The notes under the pieces are model-generated. The model did not search any database. It had not been told where the DNA came from and was given only the letters and a program-made list of their open reading frames with translations. The position numbers and the translations under genes are program-made. DNA of 49,478 nt from Clostridia bacterium (GTDB taxonomy: Bacteria; Bacillota_A; Clostridia; Oscillospirales; CAG-272), in contig JAFQLN010000023.1 of assembly GCA_017414585.1 (NCBI GenBank), positions 1 to 49,478 of the forward strand, read 5' to 3'. Below, one piece after another: positions 8,119 to 15,597 of the stretch. Numbering within the stretch: the first letter of the stretch is position 1; every line of letters begins with the position of its first letter.

Positions 8119-8867
8119 AGCGTTCCCTCCGTTTCAGCGGAAGCATCCGGCGCAGGAGCTGCGGACGCTTCCAGTTCTTCCAGACGCGCACGGATTTTTT
8201 TCAGTTCGTTTTCGATCGGGTCGGGGATGTGTACCTGGTCGAGGTCCTGCGTGACGACTTTTTCGCCTGCTCTGCGCACAACCTTTGCCGGGATGCCGAC
8301 AGCGGTGGCGTTTTCGGGAACATCGCCGAGCACAACCGCACCCGCCGCAATTTTCGCACCGGAGCCGACCGTGAAGTTGCCGAGCAGCTTCGCACCGGAG
8401 CCGACCATGACATTGTCGCCGAGGGTCGGATGACGCTTGCCGGTCTGCTTGCCCGTACCGCCGAGGGTCACGCCCTGATAGATCGTGCAGTTGTCCCCCA
8501 CGACAGCGGTTTCGCCGATGACAACGCCCGAGCCGTGGTCAATGAACAGTCCTTTGCCGATGGTCGCACCGGGGTGGATTTCGATGCCGGTGAGAAACCG
8601 TGCGAACTGCGATACGGCGCGTGCGGAGAACTTCCACCCCTGTTCGTGCATGGCGTGTGCCAAACGGTAGAGGATGAGCGCGTGCACGCCCGAGTAGAGG
8701 AGCATGACTTCCAGCCGTCCTCTTGCCGCAGGGTCGCGCTCGCAGATGGAGTCGATGTCCGCGAGAATGGCTTTCGCATCACAGACCAGCGCACGCTCAA
8801 TCGGCGTTTCCGGCGTGAATGCGATATGGAATTTCCCGTTTTCGGTTTTTGTTATATTTCTTTTCAT
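8115..8867 (-). CDS. cysE: Serine O-acetyltransferase
   Basis: First step of cysteine synthesis: serine + acetyl-CoA to O-acetylserine. The 250-residue protein has an N-terminal helical domain (RLEVMLLYSGVHALILYRLAH) and a left-handed beta-helix of hexapeptide repeats (GIEIHPGATIGKGLFIDHGS, GVVIGETAVVGDNCTIYQG, then TLGGTGKQTGKRHPTLGDN). The DHGSG and KRHP motifs of the active site are present. I chose ATG 8867 (MKRNIT) over an upstream frame extension that would run through the T-box antiterminator. It is the first gene after a T-box leader and overlaps the next gene by 4 bp. Confidence 0.95.
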   Translation of the reverse strand: MKRNITKTENGKFHIAFTPETPIERALVCDAKAILADIDSICERDPAARGRLEVMLLYSGVHALILYRLAHAMHEQGWKFSARAVSQFARFLTGIEIHPGATIGKGLFIDHGSGVVIGETAVVGDNCTIYQGVTLGGTGKQTGKRHPTLGDNVMVGSGAKLLGNFTVGSGAKIAAGAVVLGDVPENATAVGIPAKVVRRAGEKVVTQDLDQVHIPDPIENELKKIRARLEELEASAAPAPDASAETEGTL

Positions 8868-8940
8868 CGGATATTCTCTCTTTTCCGAACACAGTTCCGG
8901 ACTGCGTTCTGCGGAGTTTTTCGGAGGCGGAGCGGATAAA

Positions 8941-9180
8941 CAAAAAGCACACCTCTGCACAGACCTGTATGCTGTATCAGAGGCGCACCTGCGCGGTTCC
9001 ACTCTGTTTTTTCACTCACTGCGGCATGATAACGCTGCCATACGGGACGGGATACGCAAAAAAATCTTCCCCCATCCGGCTCACGGACGCACAGGGAGGC
9101 TGTTCCGGTACCGCTTTCAGCACTGCGGCACTCTCTGGACGGAACGCTTGCCTCTTTCTTTCCGGTCAAAGCCTTTGTCG
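8941..9180 (-). ncRNA. T-box riboswitch leader (probably sensing uncharged tRNA-Cys)
   Basis: Minus-strand leader between a promoter and cysE. It has the conserved T-box sequence AGAGTGGAACCGCG (9005-8992) and a terminator that competes with it: GCGCCTCTG (8986-8978) pairs with CAGAGGTGTGC (8957-8947), followed by TTTTTGTTT. Upstream sequence with AGAGAG and GCTGAAAGCGG resembles the distal end of Stem I. A TGC at 9091-9089 is a plausible Cys specifier. When tRNA-Cys is uncharged, the leader should form the antiterminator and let cysE, the protease and cysS be transcribed. The gene content supports a Cys specificity; the exact specifier position is inferred. Confidence 0.9.
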
Positions 9181-9186
9181 TTTACC

Positions 9187-9215
9187 ATTATATACTACAT
9201 CGCCGGAAAAGTAAA
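9187..9215 (-). promoter_or_regulatory. Promoter of the T-box/cysE/cysS operon
   Basis: Minus strand: TTTACT (9215-9210), 17 bp, TATAAT (9192-9187). It starts a leader of about 310 nt carrying the T-box. Confidence 0.7.
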
Positions 9216-9326
9216 CCGTTATTTTTCATAAATTCCCACTTTTCCCCGGCGAAAAAATATCAAAATATATTCATGAAAATCCCTGTAATTTGCGCGGATT
9301 TATGGTATAATATAAAATGTACGCAA

Positions 9327-9920
9327 TTATTCCGGCAGGGACAGGATATATCCCTCCCCGCGCACGGTCAAAAGCACGCCCTGCCCGAAGACGGGGATGA
9401 GCTTCTGCCGCAGATAGCGGATATACACATCCGTGACGTTCGTCTCTCCGCTGTCCCCCCAGACAGCACGGCGCAGATCGTTCCGCAAAACGGTTCTGCC
9501 GCGGTGCGCGAAGAGGTACGAAAACACAGCGGCTTCCGTCGGCGTCAGGTGAATGGTCTGTGTGCCCCAGCGGATCTCCGTTCCGGAAAAGACAACCGGC
9601 TCCGCTTCCTTCTGTACGGGAGAAAGCTCTGCGGTTTTACTGTCCCCGGCATCGGTGAGTTCATGCACCGCGTCGGCAAGTTCCCTGTAGGAAAGCGGCA
9701 GATGCACGACTTTGACATCGAACGCGCATTCCGGCAAGGTCCGCGCACGGGTCAGATAAACGATGCCGCTGTACGGCGCGGGAGAAAGAGGCAGCCGATC
9801 CGTAATAAGTACGGCACCGTCTTCCCCGGATTCGGCAATGCCTTCCAGACGAAGCAGCGCCCGGACCGTCTCGAGGAGAACGCTGTCTTCAATCTGTGCG
9901 GTACACCCTGTACGTGCCAT
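9327..9920 (-). CDS. Winged-helix transcriptional regulator (OmpR/PhoB-type DNA-binding domain)
   Basis: A 197-residue protein whose C-terminal ~90 residues form an OmpR-type winged helix (LTPTEAAVFSYLFAHRGR, TNVTDVYIRYLRQKL, LLTVRGEGYIL). The N-terminal ~100 residues have a receiver-like size but lack the acidic pocket, the phospho-acceptor Asp and the Lys of true response regulators, so it is probably not a phosphorylation-controlled regulator. Start at ATG 9920 is preferred over an in-frame TTG at 9941 because AAGGCGGTG lies at the right distance. No kinase gene is nearby. Targets unknown. Confidence 0.85.
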   Translation of the reverse strand: MARTGCTAQIEDSVLLETVRALLRLEGIAESGEDGAVLITDRLPLSPAPYSGIVYLTRARTLPECAFDVKVVHLPLSYRELADAVHELTDAGDSKTAELSPVQKEAEPVVFSGTEIRWGTQTIHLTPTEAAVFSYLFAHRGRTVLRNDLRRAVWGDSGETNVTDVYIRYLRQKLIPVFGQGVLLTVRGEGYILSLPE

Positions 9921-9955
9921 CCGTACCACCGCCTTTTTCAAAAATGATCAGTATA

Positions 9956-9984
9956 AGCATACCACAATCAACCGCATTTGTCAA
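9956..9984 (-). promoter_or_regulatory. Promoter of the winged-helix regulator
   Basis: Minus strand: TTGACA (9984-9979), 17 bp, TATGCT (9961-9956) with TGG before it. A second -10-like TATACT overlaps just downstream. Confidence 0.55.
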
Positions 9985-10020
9985 CGGCGCATCTGCCCGT
10001 CACCGCAGAAAGGACTTTCT

Positions 10021-10548
10021 ATGATCAACGAACCCCTTCCGACGGATATGACCCGCGAAAATACCTGCTGTTTTACGGGACACCGGAAAATTCCCGCTGA
10101 CCGTGAAAAAGAGGTCGTTCTTGCGCTTTCACGCACTGTGCGGATTCTTGCTGTCAACGGCTACCGCTGGTTTGTCTGCGGCGGTGCAATCGGGTTTGAT
10201 ACGCTCGCAGCCGAAGCTGTGCTGAAATGGCGGGAGAAGGCAAAAATCCGGCTGTTTCTCGCGCTCCCCTGTCTCGATCAGACGGAAGATTGGGTGAAAT
10301 ACCCCGATTTTGAAGAGAATATCCGACGATACCGGGACATCAAGGCGCAGGCGGACTTTGTTTACTATACCGGTGAACTGCGGACGCAGACTGCGATGAA
10401 GACACGCAATCAGTACATGGTGGATGTGTCGTCCTTGTGTACGGCTTTTTATAACGGTGCCCCCCGCAGCGGCTCCGGTCAGACCTGCCGCATGGCGCAG
10501 AAAGCCGGACTGGAGGTTTACAACCTCTACGACGAAATCATGCGCTGA
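10021..10548 (+). CDS. SLOG family protein (DUF1273/YoqJ-like)
   Basis: A 175-residue Rossmann-like protein of the SLOG superfamily, whose members bind nucleotides or nucleotide-derived ligands. Motifs: CCFTGHRKIP near the N-terminus, FVCGGAIGFDTLAAEAVL (about 57-74), RLFLALPCLDQ, and a late ligand-loop-like stretch FYNGAPRSGSGQT where the family usually has GGSGGT. Function in vivo is unknown. Start at 10021 follows AAAGGA; an upstream frame extension would run through the divergent regulator's promoter. It lies 59 bp before gpmI on the same strand. Confidence 0.85.
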   Translation: MINEPLPTDMTRENTCCFTGHRKIPADREKEVVLALSRTVRILAVNGYRWFVCGGAIGFDTLAAEAVLKWREKAKIRLFLALPCLDQTEDWVKYPDFEENIRRYRDIKAQADFVYYTGELRTQTAMKTRNQYMVDVSSLCTAFYNGAPRSGSGQTCRMAQKAGLEVYNLYDEIMR

Positions 10549-10607
10549 AGCGTGCGGGATACAAAAACGCGCAAAAGAAAATTTATATAAAAATGAGGAT
10601 AACCAAC

Positions 10608-12257
10608 ATGAAAACTCTTGTAAAGCACGAAGGAGCACCGGCAATCCGCCCGGTTCTTACCATTGTCATGGACGGTGTGGGCATCGCTCCCGACACCGGT
10701 GCGAACGCTGTCAAGATGGCGCGCACACCCAACCTCGACCGTCTGATGGCGAACTATCCCGTTCTGTCCCTCAAGGCACACGGTACTGCTGTCGGTCTTC
10801 CCTCCGATGACGACATGGGCAACTCCGAAGTCGGTCACAACGCACTCGGCTCCGGTCAGGTATTCGCACAGGGCGCCAAGCTCGTTTCCGCGTCCATTGA
10901 ATCCGGCAAGATGTTCGCTTCCGAAACATGGCAGACCCTCATCGGCGGCGTAAAGGAAAAAAGCGGCACGCTGCACTTCATCGGTCTGTTCTCCGACGGC
11001 AATGTGCACAGCCACATCGACCACTTAAAGGCAATGCTCGTGCAGGCAAAGAAGGAAGGCGTGAAGACGATCCGCATCCACATCCTTCTCGACGGCCGTG
11101 ACGTAGGCGAAACCTCCGCGCTCGAATATATTGATCCCTTTGAAGCGTTCATCGCGGATCTTTCCGACGAAAACTGCTCTGTCAAAATCGCTTCCGGCGG
11201 CGGCAGAATGCAGATCACCATGGACCGTTACGAAGCAAACTGGGGCATGGTTGACCTCGGCTGGAAGACCCACGTTCTCGGCGAAGGCAGACAGTTCGCA
11301 TCCGCAAGAGAAGCGGTCGAAACCTACCGCGCAGAAACCAAGGCAATCGACCAGGACCTTCCGCCCTTCGTTATCGCCGAAAACGGCAAGCCTGTCGGCA
11401 CTGTTGAAGACGGGGACAGCGTGATCTTCTTCAACTTCCGCGGCGACCGTGCGATTGAAATCTCCAAGGCATTCGACGGTGATGCTTCCTTCGATAAGTT
11501 CGACCGCGTGCGCGTACCCGCAGTTCTCTACGCAGGTATGCTCGAATACGACGGTGACCTGCATATTCCCTCCCGCTACCTCGTCAATCCCCCGGAAATC
11601 ACCAACACTATGGGCGAATACCTCGCTGACATGAAGATTTCCCAGTTTGCCATCTCCGAAACCCAGAAATACGGTCACGTTACCTACTTCTGGAACGGCA
11701 ACAAGTCCGGCAAGTTCTCCGAGGAATACGAAACCTACGAAGAAATCCCGTCCGATATCGTTCCCTTTGAACAGAGACCGTGGATGAAGTGCGCGGAAAT
11801 CACCGACAGACTCATCGAAGTCCTCCAGTCCGGCAAGTACGACTGCATCCGCGTCAACTTCCCCAACGGCGACATGGTCGGACACACCGGTTCTCTCGAA
11901 GCTACGATCTGCTCCATGGAAGCGCTCGACCTCCAGCTCGGCAGAATTCTTCCCGTACTCGATCAGGCAGGCGGCGTTGCTGTCATCACCGCAGACCACG
12001 GCAATGCGGACGAAATGGCTGAATTCGACAAGAAGGCAGGCACTGTCAAGAGAAACAAGGATGGCAGCCTCAAGGCAAAGACCAGCCATACGCTCAATCC
12101 CGTACCGTGCATCATTTACGACAACAAGTTTGCAGACAGCTACACGGTCAAGACCGAAGGAAGCTACGGGCTTTCCAATGTCGCGGCAACGGTCGTCAAT
12201 CTGCTCGGCTATGAAGCACCCGATATGTGGGATGCATCCATGATCGAACTGAAGTAA
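10608..12257 (+). CDS. gpmI: 2,3-bisphosphoglycerate-independent phosphoglycerate mutase
   Basis: Glycolysis: 3-phosphoglycerate to 2-phosphoglycerate, using two metal ions and a phosphoserine. The 549-residue protein has MDGVG (Asp22), DDMGNSEVGHNALGSG with the catalytic Ser73, GRDVGETSALEY, NFPNGDMVGHTG and ITADHGNADEM with metal-binding Asp and His, and KTSHTLNPVP. It is a little longer than the usual ~510 residues, with extra material around the C-terminal KRNKDGSLKAKTSH region. Start at 10608 rather than 10593: the GAGGAT inside the earlier candidate start is the proper ribosome binding site for the second ATG. A terminator follows. Confidence 0.97.
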   Translation: MKTLVKHEGAPAIRPVLTIVMDGVGIAPDTGANAVKMARTPNLDRLMANYPVLSLKAHGTAVGLPSDDDMGNSEVGHNALGSGQVFAQGAKLVSASIESGKMFASETWQTLIGGVKEKSGTLHFIGLFSDGNVHSHIDHLKAMLVQAKKEGVKTIRIHILLDGRDVGETSALEYIDPFEAFIADLSDENCSVKIASGGGRMQITMDRYEANWGMVDLGWKTHVLGEGRQFASAREAVETYRAETKAIDQDLPPFVIAENGKPVGTVEDGDSVIFFNFRGDRAIEISKAFDGDASFDKFDRVRVPAVLYAGMLEYDGDLHIPSRYLVNPPEITNTMGEYLADMKISQFAISETQKYGHVTYFWNGNKSGKFSEEYETYEEIPSDIVPFEQRPWMKCAEITDRLIEVLQSGKYDCIRVNFPNGDMVGHTGSLEATICSMEALDLQLGRILPVLDQAGGVAVITADHGNADEMAEFDKKAGTVKRNKDGSLKAKTSHTLNPVPCIIYDNKFADSYTVKTEGSYGLSNVAATVVNLLGYEAPDMWDASMIELK

Positions 12258-12273
12258 TACGGCACAAAGACAT

Positions 12274-12305
12274 ACCGCGTTGGTTTTGCGACCGGCGCGG
12301 TTTTT
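12274..12305 (+). terminator. Rho-independent terminator of gpmI
   Basis: Stem ACCGCGTTGGT / ACCGGCGCGGT (12274-12284 and 12291-12301, with two G-U pairs), 6-nt loop, then a T-run. Confidence 0.85.
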
Positions 12306-12319
12306 CGTTGGATGGGGCG

Positions 12320-12555
12320 GAAAATTTGAAGTTATTGCATTGGTGACGGGTGAAGAAATATCCAAAATCCGGTAGGGGAGGGGCTTGCTCCTCCCGTCGA
12401 ATGATTAGTATAAACCGTATTTTATGATCTTTACGGACGATTTGTTTATAAAATCACGTGCGCACCTGATTTTTTCACGGGAGGAGCAAGCCCCTCCCCT
12501 ACAGCTGCTCGGGAACGATCGTATATCCGCTGAAACATCGTCAACTTCAGATTTC
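12320..12555. repeat. REPIN-like element, copy 1 (arms +, core +)
   Basis: About 235 bp of nested inverted repeats. Outer tips are AAATTTGAAGTT / AACTTCAGATTT. The inner 24-bp arms at 12373-12396 and 12478-12501 are exact inverted complements containing GGGGAGGGGCTTGCTCC. An 81-bp core lies at 12397-12477. The same 24-bp arm occurs in the two other elements (36.6 and 46.3 kb) and twice inside the RAYT gene at 39.2 kb. It fills most of the gpmI-pgeF gap. Confidence 0.9.
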
Positions 12556-12589
12556 CCCGCCTGTTTATTATCTTTATCTCGGAGGGTTT

Positions 12590-13408
12590 ATGTTTTACGA
12601 ACGCGGACTTTTTTCCTGCTCCTCTTTCCTTGACCTGCCCGGCGTCCGTCACGGATTTTCCTCGCGTACCGGCGGCGTTTCCGTGCAGCCCCATACCGCA
12701 TCGTTCAATCTCTCCCGCGGACTGGGGGATGATGATGCGGTCGTGTGCAGAAACCTCGATATCTTCGCGCAGTCGCTGACAGACGGGACTTACGGCGGAG
12801 AGCGAACCGTTACGGTGCACCAGATCCATTCCGCGAAGGTGCGGGTTCTGACTGACGCCAATGCCGGGGAAGGATTTTCGCTTCCGTGCGGGGAGGACTG
12901 CGACGGATTCGTGACCGATCAGCCCGGCATCATCCCCATCGCGCGCACGGCTGACTGCGTACCGGTTCTGCTCGCGGGACTGAAAAACGACGCATCCCCC
13001 GTCATTGCCGCCGTTCATGCGGGCTGGAAGGGCACGGTTTCGGGCATCTGCGCCGCCGCTGTCGAAAAAATGCTCGCACTCGGCTGTACGCGGGAGAGCA
13101 TCCGTGCGGCAGTCGGACCGCATATCGGCTTCTGCTGCTACGAGGTCGGCGAGGATTTCATCGAATCCGTTGCGGCGGTGAGAGGGAACGATTTTGCCCT
13201 CAGACACATCCGCAAAAACGCAGACATGGCAAAAGCGCACGCCGATCTCACGTCGATGAATCTCGAGATTCTCGCGGATGCGGGCATTGCACCCGAATGC
13301 GTCGATGTGCATCCCGCCTGTACCATGTGCGCTCCGGATAAGTATTATTCCCACCGTGCATCGGGCGGAAAACGCGGCGTGATGGGCGGGGGGATCTGCA
13401 TTCTGTGA
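12590..13408 (+). CDS. pgeF: PgeF/YfiH-type purine nucleoside phosphorylase (DUF152, 'polyphenol oxidase' family)
   Basis: A 272-residue member of the YfiH/LACC1 family. Members act on purine nucleosides, and the E. coli homologue is described as a peptidoglycan-editing factor. The metal site is visible: VHQIHS, ARTADCVPVL, AVHAGWKGTVSG and AVGPHIGFCCYEVG. The C-terminus ends HPACTMCAPDKYYSHRAS, the usual family tail. Start at 12590 follows GGAGGG. It stands alone between REPIN copy 1 and the ABC exporter operon. Confidence 0.93.
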   Translation: MFYERGLFSCSSFLDLPGVRHGFSSRTGGVSVQPHTASFNLSRGLGDDDAVVCRNLDIFAQSLTDGTYGGERTVTVHQIHSAKVRVLTDANAGEGFSLPCGEDCDGFVTDQPGIIPIARTADCVPVLLAGLKNDASPVIAAVHAGWKGTVSGICAAAVEKMLALGCTRESIRAAVGPHIGFCCYEVGEDFIESVAAVRGNDFALRHIRKNADMAKAHADLTSMNLEILADAGIAPECVDVHPACTMCAPDKYYSHRASGGKRGVMGGGICIL

Positions 13409-13519
13409 GCGAAAAAACGCTGTTTTCAAACTTTCAATATATCTTTGGCAAAACATCACACAAAAATCACATAATTCTCTCCAAAATCCGGCATTGTTCA
13501 AGATTTATTTAAAATTTCG

Positions 13520-13528
13520 TGATATAAT
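13520..13528 (+). promoter_or_regulatory. Extended -10 promoter of the ABC exporter genes
   Basis: TGA-TATAAT at 13520-13528; no strong -35 at the usual spacing (TTCAAG at 18 bp is the best). Leader of about 70 nt before the ATPase gene. Confidence 0.5.
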
Positions 13529-13605
13529 CTAAACTATCTATCATTATTCTTGATCTTTGTGCGTGTGCGTCGTGCGTGCGTGCAGACAGGAGGTCTTTTT
13601 ACCCC

Positions 13606-14541
13606 ATGATTGAAATAACCAATCTCGTCAAAAATTACGGTGCCAAGTTCGCCGTGGATGACATCAGCTTCAAAATCGGCAAGGGCGAAATCGTCGGTTT
13701 CCTCGGTCCGAACGGAGCAGGCAAGTCCACCACGATGAACATCCTCACCGGCTACCTCTCGTCCACCTCGGGCGAAGCCAAAGTCGGCGGCATCGACATT
13801 CTCGAAAACCCCAACGAAGCCAAAAAGCTCATCGGCTTCCTCCCCGAACAGCCCCCGCTCTACGTGGATATGACCGTCAACGAATACCTTAACTTCGTTT
13901 ACGAAATCAAGGGCTGCAAGCTCAACCGGCAGAAGCATATCGCCGAAGTCCGTCAGGTGACCAAAATCGACGACGTGCAGAACCGCCTCATCAAGAACCT
14001 CTCCAAAGGCTACCGACAGCGCGTCGGCATCGCTCAGGCACTCGTCGGCAACCCGCCCGTCATCATCTTCGACGAACCGACCGTAGGTCTTGACCCCAAG
14101 CAGATTATCGAAATCCGCAACCTCATCCGCAACCTCGGTCAGACCCATACCGTCGTTCTGTCCACCCATATCCTGTCCGAAGTGCAGTCCGTGTGCGACC
14201 GCATCATCATCATCAACGAAGGCAAGATCATCGCGGACGAAAAAACCGAAAGCATTACAAAGGTCGTCGAGGAAAACCGCCGCTACTCCCTCAAGGTCTG
14301 CGGTCCCCAGAGAGAAGTCCAGAACACACTGAAAAATATCCCCGGCGTGCTCTCCGTTGAACTCACCGGCGAACGCGAACTCGACAGCTATACCTACATC
14401 GTCGAAGCGGAACGCGGCGTGGATATCAGAAAACCCGTCTTCTACGCACTCAGCGAACGCCAGTGGCCCCTCATCGGCATGGAAGCGGTCGGCATGAACC
14501 TCGAAGAAGTCTTCATCAAGATCATGGACCGCGCCGTATAA
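13606..14541 (+). CDS. ABC transporter ATP-binding protein (GldA-like)
   Basis: ATPase of an ABC-2 type exporter, 311 residues. Walker A is GPNGAGKSTT (about 36-45), Q-loop in FLPEQPPLY, signature LSKGYRQRVGIAQAL, Walker B VIIFDEPTVGLDP, H-loop STHILSE. The C-terminal ~90 residues after IIADE are the extra domain seen in GldA/NosF-type ATPases. Start at 13606 follows AGGAGGT. The partner permease lies 333 bp downstream, an unusually wide gap that is filled by a repeat (14599-14810). Confidence 0.95.
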   Translation: MIEITNLVKNYGAKFAVDDISFKIGKGEIVGFLGPNGAGKSTTMNILTGYLSSTSGEAKVGGIDILENPNEAKKLIGFLPEQPPLYVDMTVNEYLNFVYEIKGCKLNRQKHIAEVRQVTKIDDVQNRLIKNLSKGYRQRVGIAQALVGNPPVIIFDEPTVGLDPKQIIEIRNLIRNLGQTHTVVLSTHILSEVQSVCDRIIIINEGKIIADEKTESITKVVEENRRYSLKVCGPQREVQNTLKNIPGVLSVELTGERELDSYTYIVEAERGVDIRKPVFYALSERQWPLIGMEAVGMNLEEVFIKIMDRAV

Positions 14542-14598
14542 CTCCACCCCGCGCGTGAGCCAGAACCACCATACCCTTAGCCTGCAAATTCCGCACGC

Positions 14599-14810
14599 TC
14601 TCCACGGCGTGGGCGAATGGGGTCTCGGTGGTCCCCATGAGCCGTATGAACGATTTTCTGATCCTTTGGATCCAATACGGTGTCGTTCAGCTTCACGTTA
14701 ACAGCTTATTTCTCCCACCCCCTCGTTATCATATCAACTTTTGAATATGGCTACGCACCCAAACGTGCGCCAGTCGAAAGTTTTTTGCGGAGCTTTTTTT
14801 CAAAAAAGCG
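14599..14810 (+). repeat. Dispersed repeat family E, copy 1
   Basis: About 200 bp shared with 25431-25683 in the opposite orientation. It begins GGCGTGGGCGAATGGGGTCT, runs through ATGAGCCGTAT, TTTCTGATCC and ACAGCTTAT, and ends GTGCGCCAGTCGAAAGTTTT plus a hairpin (AGCTTTTTTTCAAAAAAGC). One reading frame gives GVGEWGLGGPHEPY in both copies, but neither is a gene. It separates the ATPase and permease genes. Confidence 0.8.
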
Positions 14811-14874
14811 ACCGTTTCCCCCAAAACGAAATCCCCCAGCGCACATCCCTCTATACAACTTTAGGAGTTCAGAA

Positions 14875-15579
14875 ATGTTTGCTATTTATAAGAAAGAAAT
14901 GCGCACATATTTTACGACGCCCGTCGGATATGTGTTCATCGCAGTGTTCCTTGCAGTATCCGGATTTCTGTTTGCGTTCTCAACGCTGCAGTCACAGACT
15001 TCGGATGTTTCCGGGTATTTTCAGCTGATGATTTTCGGGTATATTGTGATTGTTCCGCTTCTGACGATGCGCAGCTTTGCGGAAGAACGGCGTACCCGCA
15101 CCGAGCAGCTTCTCATGACAGCGCCCGTGTCCATTACGGCTATGATCGGCGCAAAGTTCCTCGCAGCGTTCACCATGTTCGGCGGAACGGTGCTGGTCAG
15201 CTGCCTGTACTATCTGCCTCTGTTCGGCTACGGTGAGCCCAATGTCGCGCGCGCGTTCGGATGCCTCATCGCCATGCTGCTGATCGGTATGTGCTTCATC
15301 TCCGTCGGCATCTTCGTGTCCACCCTCACCGAAAGCACCGTGACCGCGTGCACCGGAACCATGGCTGTGCTCATCGGCTTTGTTGCGGCGGCACTGTTCA
15401 ATAACCTCATTGATTCCTACTTTGTCCGTTCCATCCTCAACTGGATTTCCGTCTATTCCCGGTATGTGAACTTTACTTACGGGATCTTCGATATTGCCGC
15501 AGCCGTATATTATCTCTCCATCACCGCGATCTTCCTCTTCCTCAGCGTCCGCGTGTACGAGAGAAGACGCTATGCGTAA
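14875..15579 (+). CDS. ABC-2 type permease (GldF-like)
   Basis: Membrane subunit of the exporter, 234 residues with about six membrane segments (for example YVFIAVFLAVSGFLFAF, YIVIVPLLTM, MAVLIGFVAAALF). The short motif RSFAEERRTRTEQLLMTAPV between helices 2 and 3 is typical of ABC-2 permeases of the Gld type. Start at 14875 follows TTAGGAG. Followed 18 bp later by the GldG-like gene. Substrate unknown. Confidence 0.93.
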   Translation: MFAIYKKEMRTYFTTPVGYVFIAVFLAVSGFLFAFSTLQSQTSDVSGYFQLMIFGYIVIVPLLTMRSFAEERRTRTEQLLMTAPVSITAMIGAKFLAAFTMFGGTVLVSCLYYLPLFGYGEPNVARAFGCLIAMLLIGMCFISVGIFVSTLTESTVTACTGTMAVLIGFVAAALFNNLIDSYFVRSILNWISVYSRYVNFTYGIFDIAAAVYYLSITAIFLFLSVRVYERRRYA

Positions 15580-15597
15580 TCCCGGAGGTGCAGCTAT

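Noticed and set aside
6121..8433. A 770-residue plus-strand open frame opposite cysS, the CPBP gene and cysE
   Set aside because: It crosses three well-supported genes and their junctions, and has no recognisable domain.
12446..13501. Minus-strand frame ending in VGEGLAPPV, similar to the RAYT peptide
   Set aside because: The match is only the REP arm translated; the rest is antisense to pgeF.
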